64,000 nucleotides of DNA from Cetobacterium ceti (GCF_900167275.1 NZ_FUWX01000007.1:62001-126000), one strand, 5' to 3'; counted from the stretch's first letter, positions 51,023-60,214 are shown. Translations and numbers: made by a program. Notes: a model not told the origin generated them from the sequence alone.

Positions 51023-52360
51023 ATGGAAAATAAATTGGTTTTACAGGTGGATGAAAAACCGGGAAGTCTTTCAACTTGGGTGCTACTCTCCTTACAACAT
51101 ATATTTGCAGCTTTTAGTGGAATTGTCACTGTACCCATTATTTTTGGAAGTTCCTTGGGGTTTAATACTCTAGAAATGGGTGAAATAATAAGTGATATGT
51201 TAATTGTTTCAGGAGTTATAACAATATTTCAATGTTATGGATTTGGAAAGTTTGGAAGTAAGCTCCCTCAAGTGATGGGGTCAAACTTTACCTTTATAGG
51301 TCCAGGGTTAGCCATAGGAGGAGCTGCCATTGCTTTAAATGGTGGCTCTCCCCAAGGGGCCTATGGGGCAATACTTGGAGCTTCCCTAATAGGGGCCTTG
51401 GTACAAACCATACTTGGAAGTTTTACAGATAAATTAAGGGAGATATTTCCCCCTGTGGTTCAGGGGTGTGTGGTTTCCCTAATTGGAATGACCATAATAG
51501 GAGTTGCTGTGGACTGGTTTGCAGGGGGATTTGGTGCTCCTGATTACGGTTCACCTAGTAATCTTTTACTGGGATTTTCAGTTTTAGCCATAACCATATT
51601 TTTAAATCAATATGGAAGGGGAATATTTTCCTCTGGAGCTATATTCTTTGGAATTTTAAGTGGATATATTATAGCTGGAATAATGGGTAAATTGGATTTA
51701 TCTCCAATTTTAAGTGCTGGATATATTCATTTACCTAGACCTTTAAAATATGGAATGGAATTTAAAATTCAATATATAATTCCCTTTGTAATTGCATACT
51801 TAGTTGCCCTGGTGGAGTCAACTGGGGACACCCTTGCCTGTGGAAAGGTTTGTGGTGTGGATATGGAAAAGGAGGGGGAAAGATTAAAGGGAGCTCTAAT
51901 GTGGGGAGGAATGGGAAGCTTTGTAGGTGCCCTATTTAACGTAACTCCTACAACAACCTTTAGTCAAAATACAGGAATAGTATCTCTAACTGGTGTGGCT
52001 AGCCGTTGGGTAGTTATGGGTTCAGGAATACTACTTGTGTTAATGGGATTTTTCCCTAAGTTTTCAGCTCTGGTGGCAGTGATGCCAAACCCTGTTTTAG
52101 GAGGGGCTGGAGTGGTTATGTTTGGAATGATAGCTGCTGTGGGAATAGGTATTTTTAGAGAGGTGGATTATACAAAGGGAAATATGATAATAGTGGGAAT
52201 ATCAATAAGTGCTGGATTGGCAGTGACTTTAAAACCTGAGGTATTATCTAAATTACCAGAATTTGTAAGAACTATTTTATCCTCTGGAATTACCACAGGA
52301 ACCCTAGTAGCAGTATTTCTTTCCATGATGTTTACAAAGTTTAAAGGGGGAGAACAATGA
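51023..52360 (+). CDS. NCS2 uracil/xanthine/urate-type permease
   Basis: A 445-aa membrane protein with about 14 hydrophobic segments. Leu-Gln-His-Ile-Phe-Ala near residue 25, Gly-Ser-Asn-Phe-Thr-Phe-Ile-Gly-Pro, Glu-Ser-Thr-Gly-Asp-Thr and Asn-Thr-Gly-Ile-Val-Ser-Leu-Thr-Gly-Val-Ala-Ser-Arg form the NAT/NCS2 signature of xanthine and urate transporters. It should import xanthine or urate with protons. It overlaps the next gene by 4 bases (ATGA). Together with the AzgA-type permease it gives the operon two purine importers of different classes. Confidence 0.87.
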   Translation: MENKLVLQVDEKPGSLSTWVLLSLQHIFAAFSGIVTVPIIFGSSLGFNTLEMGEIISDMLIVSGVITIFQCYGFGKFGSKLPQVMGSNFTFIGPGLAIGGAAIALNGGSPQGAYGAILGASLIGALVQTILGSFTDKLREIFPPVVQGCVVSLIGMTIIGVAVDWFAGGFGAPDYGSPSNLLLGFSVLAITIFLNQYGRGIFSSGAIFFGILSGYIIAGIMGKLDLSPILSAGYIHLPRPLKYGMEFKIQYIIPFVIAYLVALVESTGDTLACGKVCGVDMEKEGERLKGALMWGGMGSFVGALFNVTPTTTFSQNTGIVSLTGVASRWVVMGSGILLVLMGFFPKFSALVAVMPNPVLGGAGVVMFGMIAAVGIGIFREVDYTKGNMIIVGISISAGLAVTLKPEVLSKLPEFVRTILSSGITTGTLVAVFLSMMFTKFKGGEQ

Positions 52361-53694
52361 TACTTAAAAATGGTTTGGTTTTAATAGAAAATAGAATTGA
52401 ACCCCTGGATATAGAGATTTTACAAGGTAAAATTTCTAGAATAGGTAAAAATCTAATAGGCCCTGAGGAGATAGATATTTCTGGTAAATATGTTGCTCCT
52501 GGGGCCATTGACCCCCACACCCACTTCAATATTGATGTGGGTGTTCTTTCATGTGATGATTTTGAAAGTGGGTCAATTGCAGCTGCCTGTGGGGGAACAA
52601 CTACAATTATAGATCATCCTGGGTTTGGACCTTCAGGATGTAGTTTAATGTATATGCCAGAAAAATATTTAAAATATGGAGAGAGATCCTATATAGACTA
52701 TGGACTTCATGGGGTGGCTCAGGAATTTAATATAAACACCTATGGAGAGTTAAGGGCTTTAAAAAGTATGGGTATAAATAGTTTTAAAGTGTATTTAACC
52801 TATACCTATAAACAGGATGATAAAAGTCTTTTGGAGTTTTTTGCCCTGGCTAAGGAACTTAATATGGTTGTGGCAGTTCACTGTGAAAATCATGAGGCCA
52901 TAGAGCATTTAAGAAATAGGTTTAAAAGGGAAAATAAACTATCTCCAATTTATCACAGTTATTCAAGACCTGGAGATGTGGAAGCTGAAGGAATATCAAG
53001 GGTTGTTCGTCTTGCAAAAGTGGTAGAATATGATAAACTCTACTTAGTACATGTTTCATCTAAGGAGGCTTTAAGGGAAATAAGTATTCTTAGGAAAGAT
53101 GGGTGTAAATTCTTTGTGGAAACCTGTACACAATACTTATATTTAGACAATAGAAACTACCTTTTAGAGGATGGAGTAAAGTATATTCTAAGTCCACCAC
53201 TTAGGGAAAGAGAGGATATAAAAATCCTTTGGGAAGGAATAAAAAAAGGTGAAATAGACACAATAGGAACTGATCACTGCTCCTTTTACCTAGAGGATAA
53301 AAATAGGGGAAAAGAGGATTTTACCCTATGTCCCAATGGGATTCCTGGGGTAGAGGAGAGAAACCTTATTCTTTTTTCAGAGGTTTTAAATGGAAAGCTT
53401 TCTGTGGAGAAGTATATTAACTTAGTAGCTTTAAATAGTGCAAAAATATTTAAAATGGATGGACAAAAGGGGTCAATAGAAGTTGGAAAGGATGGGGACC
53501 TTGTGGTTTTCACCCCAGAAAACTGGACCTTAACCGATGATATGGTTCATTCAAAGTGTGGATATAGTGTGTTTAATGGAAAGAGATTAAGTTGTAGAGT
53601 GGACAAGACTATTTTAAGGGGTAAGATAATTGTGGATGAGGGGTGCTTTGTAGGCCAAAATCCAGAGGGTAGGTTCATCAAAGGGGAGAACTAA
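52357..53694 (+). CDS. hydA: Dihydropyrimidinase / D-hydantoinase-family amidohydrolase
   Basis: A 445-aa zinc amidohydrolase. Asp-Pro-His-Thr-His-Phe gives two metal ligands, Ser-Phe-Lys-Val-Tyr-Leu-Thr carries the lysine that is carboxylated in this family, and Val-His-Cys-Glu, Val-His-Val-Ser and Gly-Thr-Asp-His-Cys complete the binuclear site. It opens cyclic ureides such as hydantoins, dihydropyrimidines or a dihydropurine. In the E. coli urate-type cluster the counterpart is HyuA (YgeZ). The start overlaps the permease stop, so translation is coupled. The exact substrate here is inferred. Confidence 0.87.
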   Translation: MILKNGLVLIENRIEPLDIEILQGKISRIGKNLIGPEEIDISGKYVAPGAIDPHTHFNIDVGVLSCDDFESGSIAAACGGTTTIIDHPGFGPSGCSLMYMPEKYLKYGERSYIDYGLHGVAQEFNINTYGELRALKSMGINSFKVYLTYTYKQDDKSLLEFFALAKELNMVVAVHCENHEAIEHLRNRFKRENKLSPIYHSYSRPGDVEAEGISRVVRLAKVVEYDKLYLVHVSSKEALREISILRKDGCKFFVETCTQYLYLDNRNYLLEDGVKYILSPPLREREDIKILWEGIKKGEIDTIGTDHCSFYLEDKNRGKEDFTLCPNGIPGVEERNLILFSEVLNGKLSVEKYINLVALNSAKIFKMDGQKGSIEVGKDGDLVVFTPENWTLTDDMVHSKCGYSVFNGKRLSCRVDKTILRGKIIVDEGCFVGQNPEGRFIKGEN

Positions 53695-53695
53695 A

Positions 53696-54715
53696 ATGAA
53701 AACAATGAAAACAGTGGATGCATGTGGGCAGATTTTAGCCCATGATATTACAAGAATAGTGCCTGGAGAGTTTAAGGGAGTGGCCTTTAAAAAAGGACAC
53801 CTTATAAAGGAAGATGATATACCAGAACTTCTAAAGTTAGGAAAGGATCATATTTATATATATGAATTTGATGAGAGTAAGGTCCATGAAAATCAAGGGG
53901 CTAAAATTTTAGGAGAGATTGGTAAGGGAAAAAATGTAAGGTTAAGTGAGGAAATTAAAGAGGGAAAAATTAATTTTTACAGTGAAATAGATGGTTATTT
54001 AAGAGTTAATAAAGAGGAGCTAAAAAAGCTAAATATGCTAGGGGAGATATCCTTTGGAACTTTACCTGGGAATATAAGGGTTAAAAAGGGAGACCTTTTA
54101 GGAGGGGCAAGGGTTATACCTCTAGTGGTAGATAAAAGTAAAATGGAAAAAGCCAAAGCCATAATAGAGAAGAAAATTATCTCTGTGGATGAGTTAAAAA
54201 AATATAGAGTTGGAATTGTAACAACTGGAAATGAAGTGTTTCATGGAAGGATAAAGGATAAGTTTGGCCCTGTTTTAAGGAAAAAATTAGAGGAGTATGG
54301 GTCAACTTTTATGGAGCAGATAATTGTAGATGACAATAGGGAAAATATTAAAAGGGCTGCAAGGGAACTTTTGGAAAAGGGGGCAGAGATGCTACTTTTC
54401 ACAGGGGGAATGTCTGTGGACCCAGATGATTTAACTCCTAGTGCCATAGTTGAACTTGGTGGAGAGTTAATTACCTATGGAACTCCTGTTTTACCAGGGT
54501 CTATGTTTTTACTTTCATATTTGGGAGAGGTGCCTGTAATGGGACTCCCTGGATGTGTAATGTATACTAAAAGATCAATATTTGATTTAATCCTTCCTAG
54601 GGTTTTAGCTGGGGAGAAATTGACCTTTGAACAGATGGCTGAATTAGGTTATGGAGGCCTTTGTACAGATTGTGAGGTATGTCATTTTCCTAATTGTAAC
54701 TTTGGGAAGAATTAA
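53696..54715 (+). CDS. MoeA-like molybdopterin-binding protein with C-terminal Cys motif
   Basis: A 339-aa protein. The second half (from about residue 175) is a MoaB/MoeA-type molybdopterin-binding domain, with Thr-Thr-Gly-Asn-Glu-Val, Leu-Phe-Thr-Gly-Gly-Met-Ser-Val-Asp-Pro-Asp-Asp and Pro-Gly-Ser-Met. The first half resembles the N-terminal MoeA domain. The C-terminus ends in Cys-x2-Cys-x2-Cys-x4-Cys, a likely Fe-S or zinc site that ordinary MoeA lacks. Proteins of this type occur with selenium-dependent Mo hydroxylases and probably handle or insert the cofactor. It is the last operon gene, 2 bases after the hydantoinase. Confidence 0.75.
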   Translation: MKTMKTVDACGQILAHDITRIVPGEFKGVAFKKGHLIKEDDIPELLKLGKDHIYIYEFDESKVHENQGAKILGEIGKGKNVRLSEEIKEGKINFYSEIDGYLRVNKEELKKLNMLGEISFGTLPGNIRVKKGDLLGGARVIPLVVDKSKMEKAKAIIEKKIISVDELKKYRVGIVTTGNEVFHGRIKDKFGPVLRKKLEEYGSTFMEQIIVDDNRENIKRAARELLEKGAEMLLFTGGMSVDPDDLTPSAIVELGGELITYGTPVLPGSMFLLSYLGEVPVMGLPGCVMYTKRSIFDLILPRVLAGEKLTFEQMAELGYGGLCTDCEVCHFPNCNFGKN

Positions 54716-54746
54716 AAAAGGAGAGCGATTTTGCTCTCCTTTTTCT
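54714..54746. terminator. Strong bidirectional terminator at the end of the purine operon
   Basis: AAAAAGGAGAGC pairs perfectly with GCTCTCCTTTTT around GATTTT. It sits between the MoeA-like gene and the convergent YfcC gene and works on both strands. Confidence 0.93.
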
Positions 54747-56298
54747 ATATAAGCCCAATATATTGAGATATTGAAAGGATAAATGCACCTACTACAATTA
54801 GAGGAATAAACATTTTAATCATAAATTTCAAGTATCTATCATATGGAACATTGAATAGGGCTAAAGTTCCCATACTTGTTGCACTAGGGTATAGACCATT
54901 TAAGAAGTTAAGACCCATTGTAAAGGCAGAGATAAGTAAAATCTGTCCTCCAGCAGCACCAATTTTAGATGTTGCAAATAGGGCCATGGCAACAGCACCT
55001 AAAATAGGCATTGTAATACCAGCAACTCCACTTGTAGATTGTAAGAAGAATCCAATTCCCATATATGCAAGGATTGTAGCCACTGCAAAGGCCCAAGCAG
55101 GAATACCTTGAAGGGCTCCTTGAATCCAGTAAACAAAAGTTACAGAGATACCAAAAGTTTTGCTACCCATTAAAACAGAGATACCATTTGCAACTGCTAG
55201 TACAAGTACAACTCCTAAAAGGTCCTTGGCTCCATTTGTAAACTCTCTTACGAAATCCTTCTCAGGAATTCTATTTACAAATCCAAGTAAAATAGAACCA
55301 AATAGGAATACAAAGGAGAACTCTCCAAAGTACCAATCACCAAATGGAGTCATATGTTTTAAACCAGTTAAGTTTCCAATAAATGGAATACTTCCAATAA
55401 AGTTAATAGGAGCATTTATAATCCCTTGTAAAGTTTTTCCATCTCCTAATTTAATCTGATACCAAGGCATATATCCTAAGATTAAAGCTATGATAATACA
55501 GATGAAAATAACTAAAGACCAGAATCTTTTCTTAGTTAATTCAGGTAATTTTTTCTCATCGTGGGTCATAGTATTAATATCTGTTAAATCACTTAAAATA
55601 GATTTAGACTTGTCAGCCTTAACACCATTGGCATATTTTATCATCATACCAGTTCCAATTAAGTATAAAACCACAAAAAGAACTATTCTTAAAAACATTC
55701 CACTCCCTAGGGATAAATCTGGGTTACCAATGGCACCTATTGCAGCCCCTGTGGAAAATGGGTTAACTATACTTGCCATATTACCAACTGTTGCTCCTAC
55801 AAATAAAACTCCAAGTCCAGTCATAACATCATAACCAGCTAGAACAAATAAAGGAACAATAACAATTGAAAAGGCAGGAATCTCTTCCCATAAACCAAAT
55901 ACAGTACCGAAAATGGCAAATACAAACATTAGTAAGGCGATTAAAGATGTACCAGTATGTTTTTTAAGTAAATGACCAATACCAGCATCTAGGGCACCTA
56001 CATAGTTCATAATACCTAAAAATGAACCTGCAAGTAAAATAGCTATTCCAACTTCACTTGATTTGTTAAATCCAGTGATTGGAGCCATTATAATATCCCA
56101 AATACCAGCTGGGTTATAACCAGCCCCTTGTAAAACTTCCCCATTAGGTCCAAAGGAAGCATTGTAAATAACTTCCTTTACTCCGTGGTTACTTACAACC
56201 ACTGAAGTTGGTACAAACCAAGTTAAAATTGCCGTGATTATTAAGAATATAAAGACTATACTATATGCACTTAGCATTTTAGATTTTTTTTTGCTCAT
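54745..56298 (-). CDS. YfcC/DcuC-family membrane transporter
   Basis: A 517-aa protein with about 12-13 hydrophobic segments. It begins with a short Lys-rich tail, and a Trp-Phe-Val-Pro segment closes the first hairpin. Trp-Glu-Glu-Ile-Pro-Ala-Phe, Gly-Asn-Met-Ala-Ser-Ile-Val-Asn-Pro-Phe and Gly-Ile-Gly-Phe-Phe-Leu-Gln-Ser-Thr-Ser-Gly match the YfcC family, related to C4-dicarboxylate and arginine/ornithine-type carriers. GAGGAGAAC precedes its ATG, and it lies 5 bases after a PepV-like dipeptidase gene. The partner suggests it imports or exchanges an amino acid or dipeptide. The true substrate is unknown. Confidence 0.83.
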   Translation of the reverse strand: MSKKKSKMLSAYSIVFIFLIITAILTWFVPTSVVVSNHGVKEVIYNASFGPNGEVLQGAGYNPAGIWDIIMAPITGFNKSSEVGIAILLAGSFLGIMNYVGALDAGIGHLLKKHTGTSLIALLMFVFAIFGTVFGLWEEIPAFSIVIVPLFVLAGYDVMTGLGVLFVGATVGNMASIVNPFSTGAAIGAIGNPDLSLGSGMFLRIVLFVVLYLIGTGMMIKYANGVKADKSKSILSDLTDINTMTHDEKKLPELTKKRFWSLVIFICIIIALILGYMPWYQIKLGDGKTLQGIINAPINFIGSIPFIGNLTGLKHMTPFGDWYFGEFSFVFLFGSILLGFVNRIPEKDFVREFTNGAKDLLGVVLVLAVANGISVLMGSKTFGISVTFVYWIQGALQGIPAWAFAVATILAYMGIGFFLQSTSGVAGITMPILGAVAMALFATSKIGAAGGQILLISAFTMGLNFLNGLYPSATSMGTLALFNVPYDRYLKFMIKMFIPLIVVGAFILSISQYIGLI

Positions 56299-56303
56299 GA
56301 TTT

Positions 56304-57632
56304 CTAGTTCTCCTCGTTGAATTTAATAAATGCATCCATATAAATTTCCATAGCTGTTGCAATATCATCAAGGAAAATGAATTCATTAGGTTGATGCTCA
56401 GTTTTTGGTTTTCCAGGTAAAATAGCACCAAAGGCAACACAGTTATCTATGGCTCTAGCATATGTTGCTCCACCACTTGCCACAGGTTGAGATTCTTTAT
56501 CTCCAGTAACTTCACTATAGGCAGACATTAAAGTCTTAACTAAAGGTGAATCAAGTGGAGTGTAAATAGGTCTTAGATAATCATATTGTTCATAGGTAAA
56601 TCCATATTTTTCAATGGCATTTTTTAGTTTTTCCACAATATCCTCAGTTTTATATGTAACAGGAATTCTCATATCTATTCCTAGAATCTCCTCTTCTGGG
56701 GTAAACTCAATTTTACCAATGTTAAATTTAAGTTCTCCAGAGTGTTCATCTTTAATATCTCCAAAAATAGGTTGGGCAAAATCATGACCAACTATATTTT
56801 CCACTATAAATTGTCCTGAAGTTGTGTGAACTCCTGATTTTTCAAGGGCTTCCATATATCTGTTAATGGCATTAATACCAGTTTCAGCAACTTGAGCATG
56901 GACACTTTTACCAATAACTTCTACATTTTCTCCAACTTCTACAAAATCATAGTTTAATTCTTTTAAGGTATTGATTAAACTTTCAGATTTTTTTCCTACC
57001 ATTTTAGAAGGAACTGAGTTAAAGGCATCTCCACCTTTGAAAACTAAACCTGAAGTATTTTTTACTCTTAATTTACATTGTAAAAGACCTTTTTCAGCAT
57101 AGATTAATGGGAATTTTGAATCTGGTGAGAATCCCATTGATGGAATCTCTTCCTTTTCAATGTACTTAGGAATACATCTCCATAGATTTTCCTCATCAGT
57201 TCCAAATATAAATCTAATTCTATAATTTAATTGGAAATTATCATCTAAAAGATTTTTAATTCCATAGATGGCAGCAAGCATAGGCCCCTTATCATCTTGA
57301 GTTCCTCTTCCATAAAGTTTTCCATCTATGATTTTTGGTTCAAAGGGAGGATTGTCCCATTTTTCCAAATCTCCAGGAGGAACAACATCTAGGTGTCCTA
57401 AAACTCCAAGTAACTTTTCTCCCTGTCCAACCTCACCATAGCCATAGTAACCAGCTGGGTCAATGTAAGTTTTAAAACCTAGCTCCTTACATATTTCTAT
57501 CATTTCTTCTAGAGACTTTTGAATAGGTTCTCCAAAGGGATAACCACTATTATCCTCTTGTAAATAACTAGGGATTCTGATTAAACGTTCTAAATCCCTC
57601 ACAAAGTTGTCAAAATTCTTTTCAATGTTCAT
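56304..57632 (-). CDS. M20 dipeptidase, PepV-like
   Basis: A 442-aa metallopeptidase. Gly-His-Leu-Asp-Val-Val-Pro, Gly-Arg-Gly-Thr-Gln-Asp-Asp-Lys-Gly-Pro and Gly-Thr-Asp-Glu-Glu are the M20 metal-binding and catalytic motifs, and the long lid domain with Lys-Gly-Gly-Asp-Ala-Phe-Asn-Ser-Val-Pro is PepV-like. It would cleave dipeptides in the cytoplasm, including X-His types. AAGGGAG precedes the ATG. It is the first gene of a two-gene unit with the YfcC-like transporter and has a promoter at 57714-57685. It complements the peptide importers at 13137 and 15910. Confidence 0.87.
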   Translation of the reverse strand: MNIEKNFDNFVRDLERLIRIPSYLQEDNSGYPFGEPIQKSLEEMIEICKELGFKTYIDPAGYYGYGEVGQGEKLLGVLGHLDVVPPGDLEKWDNPPFEPKIIDGKLYGRGTQDDKGPMLAAIYGIKNLLDDNFQLNYRIRFIFGTDEENLWRCIPKYIEKEEIPSMGFSPDSKFPLIYAEKGLLQCKLRVKNTSGLVFKGGDAFNSVPSKMVGKKSESLINTLKELNYDFVEVGENVEVIGKSVHAQVAETGINAINRYMEALEKSGVHTTSGQFIVENIVGHDFAQPIFGDIKDEHSGELKFNIGKIEFTPEEEILGIDMRIPVTYKTEDIVEKLKNAIEKYGFTYEQYDYLRPIYTPLDSPLVKTLMSAYSEVTGDKESQPVASGGATYARAIDNCVAFGAILPGKPKTEHQPNEFIFLDDIATAMEIYMDAFIKFNEEN

Positions 57633-57684
57633 TTTTAATAAACTCCCTTCACTTATATTAAGAAATTAACATGTTTATTACTTA

Positions 57685-57714
57685 TTTATATCATATTAAT
57701 CTGAAATTGGTCAA
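57685..57714 (-). promoter_or_regulatory. Promoter of the dipeptidase-transporter operon
   Basis: On the - strand, TTGACC (57714-57709) and TATAAA (57690-57685) are 18 bases apart, about 55 bases before the dipeptidase ATG. Confidence 0.6.
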
Positions 57715-57750
57715 TAAATCACTAAAAATATTCCAAAAGTAGGTAAAATA

Positions 57751-57759
57751 TGGTATAAT
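57751..57759 (+). promoter_or_regulatory. Extended -10 promoter of the glucosaminidase gene
   Basis: TGGTATAAT at 57751-57759 is an exact extended -10 (TGnTATAAT). There is no good -35, as usual for this class. It lies about 30 bases before the ATG. Confidence 0.6.
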
Positions 57760-57790
57760 CTTCCAATATGCCCATACAAAAGGAGAGAAA

Positions 57791-58726
57791 ATGAGAAGAT
57801 TTTTTGTTAAATTCTATGGAATAATTATTTTAATCAATTTAATATTCATATTCTTCACAAAGGAAGAATTTCCTCGTGAAAGTGCAAAAATAGAGAAAAA
57901 AGTGGAGAAGGTAGAAAAGAAAGTAGAAGAAAAAGTTGAGGAGAAAGTAGAAAAGATACCTCAAGAGATTAAAAAAGAAGAAGTAAAAATAGAAGAGGTA
58001 AAAATAGAAAAACCAAAATATAAACTTAAAAAGGTTACCTATAGGACCATTAAAATTCACAATTTAAAGGAACTAAATGAAAAAAGAGAGGGTAACTATG
58101 TTTACTCAGATGATGGTATAGACCTTAGAAAGTTAAGTGGAGTAAAAAGGAAAAATGCCTTTATAAAGCTTTTGTTACCTGGAATTAAAGTGGTTCAAAA
58201 GGAGATTATCTGTGAAAGGGAAAATATAGAGTATTTAAGGGAAGTTAAAAATTATACTCCAGAGGAGAAGAAATACTTAGTTAATATTTTCAGTAAATAT
58301 AGAGTGAAGTATGGGGATTTTAAAAGTTTAAAAAGCAGATTAATAGTTTATCCAACCTCTTTAATACTTACCCAAGGAGCAATAGAAAGTGCTTGGGGAA
58401 CTTCAAGATTCTTTAGAGAGGGAAATAATATATTTGGAATTTGGTCAAGTAATAAAAATGAACCTAGAATAAAGGCGGGGCAATCTCGTGGGAAGTTTAC
58501 AGCTTATTTAAGAGCCTATCCTAACTTAAAGGATTGTATAGGGGATTTAGTTTTAACCCTTTCTAGATTAAATGTTTATGAACCTTTAAGAAGAGCTGTA
58601 AATAGAGGGGATTCTCCTAGTGAAATTGCTAGATATTTAAATAAATATTCTGAGCAGGGAGAGGTCTATGTGAAAAAAGTTCAAGGGGTATTAAATTACA
58701 ATAAATTTCAACAGTATGATAAATAG
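57791..58726 (+). CDS. Membrane-anchored glucosaminidase-domain protein (Bax-like)
   Basis: A 311-aa protein. Residues 5-23 are one membrane segment; about 28-80 is a highly charged Lys/Glu repeat stalk, likely an extended periplasmic linker. The C-terminal domain has Gln-Gly-Ala-Ile-Glu-Ser-Ala-Trp-Gly-Thr-Ser with the catalytic Glu and Asn-Asn-Ile-Phe-Gly-Ile-Trp, typical of GH73/Bax N-acetylglucosaminidases. It should cut peptidoglycan glycan chains. AAAAGGAG precedes the ATG. It is convergent with the M14 peptidase gene. Bax in E. coli is not fully characterised, so the exact role is open. Confidence 0.85.
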   Translation: MRRFFVKFYGIIILINLIFIFFTKEEFPRESAKIEKKVEKVEKKVEEKVEEKVEKIPQEIKKEEVKIEEVKIEKPKYKLKKVTYRTIKIHNLKELNEKREGNYVYSDDGIDLRKLSGVKRKNAFIKLLLPGIKVVQKEIICERENIEYLREVKNYTPEEKKYLVNIFSKYRVKYGDFKSLKSRLIVYPTSLILTQGAIESAWGTSRFFREGNNIFGIWSSNKNEPRIKAGQSRGKFTAYLRAYPNLKDCIGDLVLTLSRLNVYEPLRRAVNRGDSPSEIARYLNKYSEQGEVYVKKVQGVLNYNKFQQYDK

Positions 58727-58727
58727 A

Positions 58728-58753
58728 AAAAGGGAACTAGAAATCTAGTCCCC
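58728..58753 (-). terminator. Intrinsic terminator of the M14 peptidase gene
   Basis: On the - strand GGGACTAG pairs with CTAGTTCCC, with one bulge, followed by TTTTTC. It overlaps the stop codon of the - strand gene; the + strand side lacks a T run. Confidence 0.65.
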
Positions 58754-60214
58754 TGTGTATCTATAAATTCGTTTGTATGAAGTGGCCTTTAAATCAGGAA
58801 GACTTTCAGGACTTTCAGGATCTAAAAGAGCAGAAATAAAAATATTGTTATAGGGAACTACAAAGGTTCCCTTTTTTATTTTAATATTTTCCTTTACTAA
58901 AATATAACGTTCACCTAAGGGTTGAAATTTTTCCACAGTTAAAACTATATCCTTTTGAACAATTTGAGTTTTTATATTGTGTTCTTTTAAAATATTTATA
59001 ATATGGGTTTCTCTAGAATCTATTATATAAGCCTTAGGATTTTTTCTAGTGGTTATAATTTTAGGGTTATGAAGGGAGTATTTAATAACAGGAACCTTTA
59101 AAAGAGTATTAGATTCTACTCCTATTAATGGAATAGTATCTTCTAAACCTTTAAAATTCCAAGAGGCATAGTAGGTAGACCCAGGATTAAAGGAGTTATT
59201 TTTTATTAATCTCATAATGTAATTGTCATCTTCATAAAATTTCTTAAAGAAAATCTCTAGGGACTGTACTCCACTTTCCAAACGTCTTTCAATATTTTCC
59301 ATTCCAATATTTTTACCACGAAGTTCAATTAAAAATGAAAGGGTATTATTTAAACCATAGGCATTTCTAGCTATTCCAGGAACTCCAGCAGCAGTATAAA
59401 GCCTTAGATAATCCCCTTTATATTGAGGTTTTTTAAAGGGATTGTAATAGTAATAGGAGGAGTACCCTTGTTTTTTCAATTGTTTTTGTAAAGGTCTTAA
59501 AACTTCATTAAAGCCATAGTTTCCTAAATTTTGTGGGTAGTTGGGATTAGTAGGAATTAAATAGAGTAAATCATAGTAGGGGACAGTTGCTTCATTTATA
59601 ATTTTTGAGTAGGAGTGGCCATCGGCAACATATTCATGGATATCTATAAATACCTGTGGAGAATAGAGATTAAAAACTCTTTTTACATAAAAAGCTTCAT
59701 TTGTTTCTAAAAGAGTATGATCTCTATTAATATCAATTTTATCATCATTTGTTCTGGTAAAATCTTGGGCTCCATCGGGGTTTACTCTAGGAATAACTAT
59801 AAAATTTAGTTTATCTAAAAGATAGGTTAAATCCCCTATGGCCAAACGATTTATAGTACCCATTAAAACATCAGAACCCATGGGTTCATCCCCATGTTGC
59901 TGGGCAACTAACATAATAGTTAGTTTATCCTTGGAGAAATTTTTATTTTTACTTATGAGAAAAAGGGGTAAATAATTTCCTTTGGGAGTAGGACCTAAAA
60001 GGTCCACACTTGTATGGGAACTTTTTTTATGAACCTTTCCCAAATAATCTAACATCTCCCTTTGGGTTGTAAAATGATCATTATATATTGAGGGAGTTAC
60101 AACAGTTAGGTTTGGTTTGGGGAAAAATGATTTTATATTGTCAGGTTCCTTATATGGATATATATATGTAAATAAGATAATAAATAGACTTGAAAATCTT
60201 ATAAAAAATTTCAT
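58745..60214 (-). CDS. Secreted M14-family zinc carboxypeptidase
   Basis: A 489-aa protein with an N-terminal hydrophobic segment (about residues 4-20) acting as signal or anchor. Gln-Gln-His-Gly-Asp-Glu-Pro holds the zinc His and Glu, Asn-Pro-Asp-Gly-Ala the substrate-binding Asn-Pro, Phe-Ile-Asp-Ile-His-Glu-Tyr the third ligand, and Leu-Ile-Glu-Leu-Arg-Gly the catalytic Glu. It should remove C-terminal residues from peptides, or from murein stems, in the periplasm. A C-terminal 120-residue region is less familiar. GGAGGTGA precedes the ATG. It fits a peptide-using organism, but a cell-wall role beside the glucosaminidase is also possible. Confidence 0.82.
   Translation of the reverse strand: MKFFIRFSSLFIILFTYIYPYKEPDNIKSFFPKPNLTVVTPSIYNDHFTTQREMLDYLGKVHKKSSHTSVDLLGPTPKGNYLPLFLISKNKNFSKDKLTIMLVAQQHGDEPMGSDVLMGTINRLAIGDLTYLLDKLNFIVIPRVNPDGAQDFTRTNDDKIDINRDHTLLETNEAFYVKRVFNLYSPQVFIDIHEYVADGHSYSKIINEATVPYYDLLYLIPTNPNYPQNLGNYGFNEVLRPLQKQLKKQGYSSYYYYNPFKKPQYKGDYLRLYTAAGVPGIARNAYGLNNTLSFLIELRGKNIGMENIERRLESGVQSLEIFFKKFYEDDNYIMRLIKNNSFNPGSTYYASWNFKGLEDTIPLIGVESNTLLKVPVIKYSLHNPKIITTRKNPKAYIIDSRETHIINILKEHNIKTQIVQKDIVLTVEKFQPLGERYILVKENIKIKKGTFVVPYNNIFISALLDPESPESLPDLKATSYKRIYRYTGD

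Noticed and set aside
54851-55834. Several 86-114-codon + strand frames opposite the YfcC-like gene
   Set aside because: They are antisense shadows of a clear membrane transporter and have no ribosome sites.
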